A DNA stretch of 64,000 bases, from assembly GCA_013151915.1 (NCBI GenBank), contig JAADHJ010000023.1, positions 1 through 64,000 of the forward strand, written 5' to 3'. Under the pieces are notes generated by a model. That model was not told the DNA's origin and did no database searches. It was given only the letters and a program-made list of their open reading frames with translations. Positions 58,028 to 64,000 of this stretch are shown here, piece by piece; position 1 is the stretch's first letter; each line of letters opens with the position of its first letter. Source of the stretch: Deltaproteobacteria bacterium (GTDB lineage Bacteria > BMS3Abin14). Made by a program: the position numbers and the translations under genes.

Positions 58028-59828
58028 GGGCGGGTACTTTTTTAAAATTCTGGAGGTTGATCTTTCCCGGGGCGAGTCGTCCATCCGACCCGTCGATGAG
58101 GACTTCGCACTCCAGTACATAGGTGGCCGCGGGTTCGGGGCCCGTCTGGTGGCCGATAACGTAAAAAATACCCGCAGACGGATTAACCCTCTTGGTCCGG
58201 AAAACATCCTGGTCGTTGCCCCAGGGCCCTTTACGGGTCTGTATCTACCTGCCTCTGGAAAGAACTCTTTCGTCACCCTCTCCCCGGCGACCGGGATCTA
58301 CGGCGACAGCAGCATGGGGGGCGTTTTCGGCGTGGAATTGCGCCAGGCGGGTTACGACGCGGTGGTACTTCGGGGCCGGGCCCCGGAGCTTTCGGCCCTG
58401 ATCATCGAGGATGATCGTGTCAGGATCATCCCCATACCGGAGGCCGGGGGAAAAACCACCATCGAGACGGAAGCTTTGGTCCGCGGGGTGACAGGTGACG
58501 AGGATATGAAAATCGCTTCCATCGGTGTGGCCGGAGAGAACGAGGCCGTTTTCTCCTGCGTCAACGCAGACTGGAGCAGGAATGCCGGCCGCATAGGCAT
58601 CGGCGCGGTGATGGGGTCGAAAAACGTAAAGGCCATAGCCGTGCGCGGGTCCAGGGACCTGCCCGTTCATGATCTCGATGCTCTGATTGGGATATCCCGC
58701 GAGGGCTATGACCTGCTGAAGTCCCATGAGCTTTTCCGGTTCTGGCAGCAGCAGGGCCTCATGTCGGTGATCGATTATGCCAACTCCATGGGAATTCTGC
58801 CAACGAGGAATTTCCAGGAAACCTCCTTCGATCGAGCTGAAAAGATGAACGGCTACGTCATGGAAGACCGCTACAAAATCGGCGACACGGCGTGCTTCGG
58901 ATGCTCGATGTCGTGTGGAAATGTCTGCCTGGTCAAGGAGGGCAAATACCGGGGTACGGTGACCGAGGGACCGGAGTATGAGTCTGCCGCGATGCTCGGG
59001 AGCAACCTGGGGGTTTCCAACTTCGCCTGCATCCTGAAGGCCAACTCCCTTTGCGACGACCTGGGACTCGACACGATTTCATCGGGGTCCATTGTAGGCG
59101 CCATGATCGAGGGCCAGGAAAAAGGGGTCGTGACGCCCGAAGATCTTGACGGCATGCTGCTGTCCTGGGGTGATGAGGAGACGATCCTGCAGCTCATTGA
59201 AAAGATAGCGCACCGAGACGGCGTGGGCGACACCCTTGCAGGAGGGGCGAGGGCCATTATCGCCAGGTGGCCGGGGCTGGATGGGATACTGTCCCATGTC
59301 AAGGGGCTTGAACAGTCGGCCTACGATGCCAGGGCGGCCATCTCCATGGCGCTGGGGTATGGGACCTCAGATATCGGCGCCCATCACACCAGGTCGTGGA
59401 CAGTTGCTTCCGAACTTGAGAACGGCACCGGCTGGGGGTTCAAGGAAAAGGCGGATTTCGTCATCTACCATCAGACCATCCGGCCCCTCTTCGACATGCT
59501 GGGGGTCTGTCGCCTTCCCTGGATCGAGCTGGGTTTTCCCGAGGAGTATTACCAGAGGTTCTACACGGCCGTCACCGGGGTGGAGAGGTCCATGGAGGAC
59601 CTGTCCCGGTGCTCCAACCATATCTTCAATCTGACCCGCGCCATCAACGTCCGGCTCGGCATCGGTCGCAAGGACGACTATCCGCCCAGGCGCACATTTG
59701 ATGACCCTGTGCCGTCAGGACCCCGGAAGGGGAGTGTAGTGTCCAGGGAAGATTACGAGAAGATTCTGGATATCTACTATAGGCAACGGGGGTGGAGCGA
59801 GGAAGGAATCCCGCCCTTGTCCCTGTAG
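58017..59828 (+). CDS. aor: Aldehyde:ferredoxin oxidoreductase (tungsten/molybdenum bis-pterin)
   Basis: 603 residues. Typical AOR features: N-terminal LQYIGGRGFGARL, the pterin/phosphate-binding NILVVAPGPFTGLYLPASGK, KNVKAIAVRG, the [4Fe-4S] ligand set CFGCSMSC plus a distal Cys in LGVCRLPW, and the second half DTISSGS. Oxidises aldehydes to acids with low-potential electrons going to ferredoxin (or reversibly reduces acids). Coupled to the polyferredoxin gene. The natural aldehyde is not known; tungstate uptake and cofactor genes are not in the window. Confidence 0.95.
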   Translation: MKLKGGYFFKILEVDLSRGESSIRPVDEDFALQYIGGRGFGARLVADNVKNTRRRINPLGPENILVVAPGPFTGLYLPASGKNSFVTLSPATGIYGDSSMGGVFGVELRQAGYDAVVLRGRAPELSALIIEDDRVRIIPIPEAGGKTTIETEALVRGVTGDEDMKIASIGVAGENEAVFSCVNADWSRNAGRIGIGAVMGSKNVKAIAVRGSRDLPVHDLDALIGISREGYDLLKSHELFRFWQQQGLMSVIDYANSMGILPTRNFQETSFDRAEKMNGYVMEDRYKIGDTACFGCSMSCGNVCLVKEGKYRGTVTEGPEYESAAMLGSNLGVSNFACILKANSLCDDLGLDTISSGSIVGAMIEGQEKGVVTPEDLDGMLLSWGDEETILQLIEKIAHRDGVGDTLAGGARAIIARWPGLDGILSHVKGLEQSAYDARAAISMALGYGTSDIGAHHTRSWTVASELENGTGWGFKEKADFVIYHQTIRPLFDMLGVCRLPWIELGFPEEYYQRFYTAVTGVERSMEDLSRCSNHIFNLTRAINVRLGIGRKDDYPPRRTFDDPVPSGPRKGSVVSREDYEKILDIYYRQRGWSEEGIPPLSL

Positions 59829-59829
59829 A

Positions 59830-60612
59830 TTACCTGTTTCCAGCCTGCTCCTTGCCGAACCCGATCACGATGTAAGACCCGCTCCTCTCATCCGTCCTGA
59901 GCCTGATAAGCCCATGTCTTTCGGCGTCCTCGAGCAGTTCGCTGAATGTTCGGTATCCGTAGGTGGACTCGGAAAAAGCCGGTCTCTTCCGTTTCATGGT
60001 CTCCTTCACCATTGAGGACCAGAGGATCTCCTTGTTTTCCCTTACCAGCGCGATGATGGAATCCGCCAGAAGCTGTAAGACCTCCTTGCGCTGTTTGGGT
60101 ATGGATGCCCCCAGTTTGGGGGGGATTCCTACGGGATTATCCAGCTCCTCGTAAAAGATGAACTCGTCGCAGTTGTCCGTGAGAAGGGCGGATGCGGAAT
60201 CCTGCAGGCTTAAGCCTATGACCCTCTTGCCGTTTTCCTTGAGTTTGGAAACGAGCGGTGAAAAATCGGAATCACCCGAAACGATGACAAACGTGTCGAT
60301 ATGTTCCTTTGCCCAGGACAGGTCCAACGCGTCGACCACCAGGCGGATGTCGGCCGAGTTCTTGCCGACCATCTGTCTTTTGGGAATTTCGATCAGTTCA
60401 AGCCCGGCCTCGTGGAGGCTGTGCTTGTACTCCGCATAGCGGGTCCAGTCCGCGTAGGCCTTCTTAACGACGATCTTTCCTTTCTCGACCAGGCGTTCCA
60501 CAACCTTTTCGATGTCGAACTTCTTTCCCTTCATTTTTCCTTTGAAACCGAGCGCTATATTCTCGAAATCGACAAATACCGCCAGTGTGTGTCCATTGTC
60601 ATCATGTGCCAT
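59830..60612 (-). CDS. NYN/LabA-like nuclease-domain protein with C-terminal LOTUS (OST-HTH) domain
   Basis: 260 residues. The NYN (PIN-like) domain occupies about 8-160, with the acidic residues in AVFVDFENI, SADIRLVVDALDL and VIVSGDSDFSPLVSKL. The C-terminal about 175-255 has the OST-HTH/LOTUS pattern (RKEVLQLLADSIIAL ... YGYRTFSELLEDAERHGLI). Such proteins are predicted RNases or RNA-binding regulators. The stop lies 2 bp from the AOR stop, so the genes converge without an obvious terminator. Confidence 0.9.
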   Translation of the reverse strand: MAHDDNGHTLAVFVDFENIALGFKGKMKGKKFDIEKVVERLVEKGKIVVKKAYADWTRYAEYKHSLHEAGLELIEIPKRQMVGKNSADIRLVVDALDLSWAKEHIDTFVIVSGDSDFSPLVSKLKENGKRVIGLSLQDSASALLTDNCDEFIFYEELDNPVGIPPKLGASIPKQRKEVLQLLADSIIALVRENKEILWSSMVKETMKRKRPAFSESTYGYRTFSELLEDAERHGLIRLRTDERSGSYIVIGFGKEQAGNR

Positions 60613-60698
60613 TCCGTTTTCCTCTTTTTCTCATGTAATCATCATGTTCAACCGGTATCTCGGGAATCTGCGATGTCGGCCGATCCGTCTTGCGGTCA

Positions 60699-61637
60699 TC
60701 AATCCGTGGAGTCGGGATCTCTCATCTTTTCCATATCCTGGTCCCAGACCTTGACCCTGTTCTTCCCATGTTCCTTTGCATAGTACATTGCTGCGTCCGC
60801 CCTCCTGATCAAGTCGTCGGGAAATCTCAGATTCGCCTCGGGGAAGGAGATTACCCCTACAGAAACAGTGATGCCCGCTTCCTGAAGGGCGGCCCTCAGC
60901 CTTTCTGCAAAATACGCGGCCTGCTTCGATTCTACCTTAGGGACGATGATGGTAAATTCCTCTCCGCCGAACCTGGAGATGATATCCGACGTCCTGGAAA
61001 GCCGCTTCAGGATCTCCGAAAGGGTCATTAAAATCTGGTCCCCATACTGGTGGCCGTGAAGATCGTTGAATTTCTTGAAGTCGTCAATATCGAGCAGGAT
61101 CAATGAAAGGGGAACATCATATCTTTTTGACCTGTAGAACTCCTTTTCCATGACGGCCATGAAAAAACGCCTGTTGTAAAGGCCGGTGAGATAATCCCGG
61201 ATCGCCAGGTCCTTCATCTCTTCGTGCGCGATCTCCAGTTCTCTCGTGAAGGTCCGGAGCACGTCGGACCGGGTGACGATGCCGATAAGGGCGCCATCCT
61301 CGTTCAGGATGGGAAATCGGCGATACCCTTGTTGGCGCATGAGCTGTACGGCTTTCTCCAGGGTAACATCGGTGGTCAGCGTCTCGACGGGAGAGGACAT
61401 GGCGTCAGAGGCATTGCTTCCCATCAGGTCTCCCCCCTTCCGGGAGATAGTCCGCACCAGATCCCTTTCGCTGATGATCCCCAGGATCTTCTTTCCATCC
61501 ATGACCAGAACGCAGGATATTTTCCTTTTCCTCATCATTCTGCACACGGTGACAAGGGGCGTGAGTGGCGATACCGTCGCCACGTTTGAGGTCATGACGT
61601 TGCGAATCTGAACAGGGTGTTCTCTCTTAACAGGCAT
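60699..61637 (-). CDS. CBS-pair diguanylate cyclase (GGDEF)
   Basis: About 312 residues. Two CBS domains (about 5-130: IRNVMTSNVATVSPLTP, DAMSSPVETLTTDVTLEKAV) are followed by a GGDEF domain (about 150-305) whose active-site motif is GGEEF (RFGGEEFTIIV) with the upstream metal residue in LILLDIDDFKKFND. This should make c-di-GMP, with the CBS pair sensing adenine nucleotides. No I-site RxxD was recognised with certainty. Start uncertain: ATG 61637, or GTG 61667; neither has a good ribosome-binding site. Confidence 0.9.
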   Translation of the reverse strand: MPVKREHPVQIRNVMTSNVATVSPLTPLVTVCRMMRKRKISCVLVMDGKKILGIISERDLVRTISRKGGDLMGSNASDAMSSPVETLTTDVTLEKAVQLMRQQGYRRFPILNEDGALIGIVTRSDVLRTFTRELEIAHEEMKDLAIRDYLTGLYNRRFFMAVMEKEFYRSKRYDVPLSLILLDIDDFKKFNDLHGHQYGDQILMTLSEILKRLSRTSDIISRFGGEEFTIIVPKVESKQAAYFAERLRAALQEAGITVSVGVISFPEANLRFPDDLIRRADAAMYYAKEHGKNRVKVWDQDMEKMRDPDSTD

Positions 61638-61715
61638 GGCGCGCACCAAATGATCCACACGGGTCACGGTGTGGGAAAGGAATGTTGTGATCCCTGGGGA
61701 ATGGAAGGGAAAAAA

Positions 61716-61729
61716 GGCAGGATTTTTGC
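61716..61729 (+). promoter_or_regulatory. Candidate sigma-54 promoter
   Basis: GGcaggatttttGC: GG at 61716-61717 and GC at 61728-61729 with the consensus 10-bp spacing, embedded in AGGCAGG-attt-TTGCA, close to TGGCACG-N4-TTGCA. It is 166 bp upstream of the outer-membrane protein start. Confidence 0.45.
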
Positions 61730-61894
61730 AGTGTTACCCCCATGTTGACGATCTTAAGCAACTAAAGTACCCTTTTTAATGTTAAAGTGACAAATATCGT
61801 CCCATAAAGTGGGAAAATCTTTTGTTTGTCAAGGACAGAATCCGGTTGATCCGTTTTTCTACCGGCTATTATGGCCACGAAGGAGGAAAAAGCG

Positions 61895-63046
61895 ATGAAA
61901 AAGAATATTATTTTTCTGATGGCGGCACTTCTGATATTGGGAGTCGGGTCCGCCGCCCACGCCTTCCCCTTTCCCTATACCGATGTCCGCGCTCTGGGTA
62001 TGGGAGGTGCTTACGTTGCCGGCGGTTCGGGCATTTCGGCCGTGAACTATAATCCGGCGCTTCTTGCAAAAGGGGGCCATCTGGAACTGGTTGTGCCGGT
62101 CGCCACCGTCCGTGTCGATGACCACATCGGCATCCAGGACAAGCTCGACAGCATCGACGCCCTGTTAGGCGGACAGGATCTTGCTACCTGGGCTGCCGGG
62201 GCATCCTCAGCGGACCTGGCTGCCATGGACAACCTCATCATCTCCCTGGACCAGCCGGGAAAAAACTCTGTTGACGCCGAGGTGTATGGCGGGGCAGCCG
62301 TGGCTCTGAAGGCCTTTGGCCTCATGGTGGGTGTGGGATATTCCGATCTCATCGACGCTTCCGTTATCACCGCCATGGATACATCTAATATATCCACAGC
62401 CGCTGATTATCTCAACAATTCATCAACCCTCGAATTCAAGGGTATTGACGCCCGTCAGCTGGTCTTTTCCGCCGCCCGGGAGTTTTCCGGCTTCACCCTG
62501 GGAGCCAACCTCAGGCAGATCAACGGAAGCAGCTATTTCAACACCGTTTCCGCCTTCAATAACTCAGGAAATATCGACCTGGACACGTTAAAGCAGAGCG
62601 AACACGATTATACCGCTACGGCCCTGGACGTTGGTTTTCTTACCAGCCTGACGCCCCTTGTGGACGTCGGGATCGTTGCGCGGGATCTCGTGGCCCCGAA
62701 AGCCGAGTTTTTCGACGGGTCCACTTATGAGCCGGATACACGGTACCGGGCGGGTGTCTCCATAAACATGGCGCTTCTGCATGTGGTGGGGGACTTCGAT
62801 CTGTCCACCACGGAGAGTTTCTCGGGGGCGAAGTTCCGGGAGATGGCGGTTGGAGCCGAACTGGCACTCCCGGTCCTTAAGCTGAGGGGCGGGTTCAGCA
62901 AGAACATGGCCCTGGATGGGGCGCCTGAGGTCCTTCACCTGGGCGTCGGGTTCAGCCTTCTCGCCGTCAAGATCGATCTTGGCGGGGCCTTCGATACCGA
63001 CAGCCGGAACATGGTGGCTGGTGCCAGCCTGAGGTTCAAACTGTAG
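61895..63046 (+). CDS. Outer-membrane beta-barrel protein of the TraF/FadL-like class
   Basis: 383 residues. A signal peptide (about 1-25, ending HA-F) precedes a FPYTDVRALGMGGAYVAGGSGISAVNYNPALLAKGG stretch (split: 'RALGMGGAYVA', 'VNYNPALLA'), typical of the TraF-like/PorV-type outer-membrane family. The rest is a series of amphipathic beta strands ending in ...VAGASLRFKL with a C-terminal aromatic/hydrophobic residue pattern. ATG 61895 has AAGGAGG upstream; an earlier in-frame ATG lacks one. Conjugation has no role here; substrate unknown. Confidence 0.8.
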   Translation: MKKNIIFLMAALLILGVGSAAHAFPFPYTDVRALGMGGAYVAGGSGISAVNYNPALLAKGGHLELVVPVATVRVDDHIGIQDKLDSIDALLGGQDLATWAAGASSADLAAMDNLIISLDQPGKNSVDAEVYGGAAVALKAFGLMVGVGYSDLIDASVITAMDTSNISTAADYLNNSSTLEFKGIDARQLVFSAAREFSGFTLGANLRQINGSSYFNTVSAFNNSGNIDLDTLKQSEHDYTATALDVGFLTSLTPLVDVGIVARDLVAPKAEFFDGSTYEPDTRYRAGVSINMALLHVVGDFDLSTTESFSGAKFREMAVGAELALPVLKLRGGFSKNMALDGAPEVLHLGVGFSLLAVKIDLGGAFDTDSRNMVAGASLRFKL

Positions 63047-63452
63047 GGGATTGCGGCAGGGTACATAGTTTTACCACAGTACAGCCGCTTGCAGGCTGCT
63101 CCACAGGGTTTTACGGAGAAAATCTTAAAACTTTGGGTTAAGGAGCGGCTCACCGCAATAAGGCGCATTGGTTTGTCGGGGAGTTTGAAGGGTATGATGT
63201 ATTCTATCCTCTCACCCAACCGCTCTCTGGTCGGAGCGGGATTTCCTTGAAATCGGCTGGTTATCCTTGCACCCTGGATCAAAGTTCACTTTCATCCAGG
63301 GCAACAAGGATCAACAGCAACTTGGGTGAGGGGAGTCGCTTTCCTCCATCCCCTTCATCCCTGTTAAATCAGCACTGCCTTATCCATTCTCTTCGTTCTG
63401 TTCCCCGTGTCTGTTTTTCTCCTCTCTGGACTCTGGACTCTCGACTCTGGAC
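63047..63452. repeat. 406-bp gap: family C, a long hairpin and a 'ctctggactc' tract
   Basis: 63073-63109 is a family C copy (accacagtacagccgcttgc...). 63265-63309 is a hairpin CCTTG-CA-CCCTGGAT ... ATCCAGGG-caa-CAAGG (inner 8 bp, outer 5 bp). 63422-63450 holds ctctggactctggactctcg. No ORF with recognisable homology. Confidence 0.65.
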
Positions 63453-64000
63453 TCAAACCAGGGTCTCGTACCCGAGAAGCTGTTCCTTCCGGATCTTCTC
63501 ACGGGGAACCCTGAGTTCAACGAGAAAGCTCTCCAGGGCAGAAACCATGGGAGGAGGGCCGCAGAGGAAGATGGTTCGGGCCGCCTCGTCGTCCGTCACG
63601 AGGCCTTCGATCAACTCAGGGGTGATAAACCCTGTGGGGCCTTTCCAACCCTTCGGCGGGTCCTGGAGAATATGGACCAGCTCAAATAAAGGGTTTTCCT
63701 CCCGCATCCTTTCCAGCTCTTCCCTGAAGGCTATCTCCTCCAGGCATTGATTGGCGTAGAAAAGGACGCGTTCCTCCGGGACCTCCGTATCCTCCAGGTA
63801 GCGCAGGATGCTCCTGACGGGGGTAATTCCGATCCCCCCCGCGATAAACACCACCGGGCCGTTTCCACCCCTGTAGGTAAGCTGCCCTGCAGGGCCCGCG
63901 AACGCGACCCCGCTTCCCTTCACCACGCGGTCCATGACGGCGCTGTAATCCGATGAGGATATCCTCTTGGTGACCTCAAGGAACGGTTCCGACGGGGAGG
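63453..64000 (-). CDS. FNR-like NAD(P)H/FAD oxidoreductase domain, 3' part (cut by window end)
   Basis: The frame is open to the window end, so the protein's N-terminus lies beyond 64000; about 182 residues are seen. They form the end of an FAD-binding domain (PSEPFLEVTKRISSSDYSAVMDRVVKGSGVAFAGP, given in parts: 'SSDYSAVMDRVVKGSG', 'VAFAGPAG') and a ferredoxin-reductase-type NAD(P)-binding domain: VVFIAGGIGITPVRSILRYL, FYANQCLEEIAF and the C-terminal FLCGPPPMV. The C-terminal part matches flavodoxin/ferredoxin reductase-like proteins. Partners are unknown because the 5' end is missing. Confidence 0.88.
   Translation of the reverse strand, partial: SPSEPFLEVTKRISSSDYSAVMDRVVKGSGVAFAGPAGQLTYRGGNGPVVFIAGGIGITPVRSILRYLEDTEVPEERVLFYANQCLEEIAFREELERMREENPLFELVHILQDPPKGWKGPTGFITPELIEGLVTDDEAARTIFLCGPPPMVSALESFLVELRVPREKIRKEQLLGYETLV

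Overview
The window is a GC-rich bacterial chromosome segment. It looks like an anaerobe or facultative anaerobe of the former Deltaproteobacteria (Desulfobacterota). That placement is inferred from gene content: a citrate synthase of the eukaryote-like type known from Geobacter, a tungsten-type aldehyde:ferredoxin oxidoreductase with a polyferredoxin partner, rubredoxin and rubrerythrin-like proteins, an FHA-domain sigma-54 activator, and a selenocysteine-encoding gene (in-frame TGA, 57310-57312). No rRNA or ribosomal protein is present to fix the taxonomy.

Layout. 1-2732: gene graveyard and accessory island (3' part of an IS256-type insertion sequence, fragments of a Fic-like gene, of a second unidentified gene and of a RAYT/IS200-like transposase gene, then an intact MNT/HEPN toxin-antitoxin pair). 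2733-6588: tRNA-Asn, GIY-YIG protein, Kup potassium transporter, Fsr-like MFS exporter. 6794-11876: TRIC-like channel, FHA sigma-54 activator, a small membrane protein, and an overlapping NAD-salvage operon (nicotinamidase, nicotinate phosphoribosyltransferase, nucleoside-recognition membrane protein). 12018-17508: rubredoxin with a flavoprotein remnant, glutamine amidotransferase, Nfu, rubrerythrin-like protein, M23 peptidase, BipA. 18018-22066: PtsP, RadC, YjbQ, dCTP-deaminase-like protein. 22084-28828: a complete trp operon E-G-D-C-F-B-A preceded by a leader peptide with three consecutive Trp codons and two hairpin/T-run terminators. 29042-38196: mostly single genes (YeiH, cytochrome b5-like, DM13-like, two SPOUT methyltransferases, TlpA-like, Nudix, YjbQ). 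38159-47706: PcnB, DnaK, a cysteine-less redoxin/TPR protein, tRNA-Arg(CCG), nitroreductase, DinB, ClC channel. 48537-56000: malic enzyme, CPA1 antiporter, citrate synthase, PP-loop protein, Smr. 56120-64000: two unknown genes, a selenoprotein of the UXX-star/glutaredoxin-like type, ferredoxin plus AOR, NYN-LOTUS protein, CBS-GGDEF protein, an outer-membrane barrel, and the 3' part of an FNR-like reductase.

The strongest non-genic signal is a dispersed element (family A, 12 full or partial copies). A full copy is about 137-160 bp and folds as five consecutive hairpins. Base changes compensate between copies, and pieces of it have been incorporated into gene ends (for example the last codons of trpD and the ribosome-binding site of trpC). 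A second, MITE-like family (B) has about 23-bp terminal inverted repeats. Both families, together with heptamer-like 'tccagag' tracts, fill most intergenic gaps. Other points of interest are a small-RNA candidate at about 17.65 kb, a 54-bp perfect palindrome at 34849-34902, and promoter-proximal dyads before the malic enzyme and citrate synthase genes.
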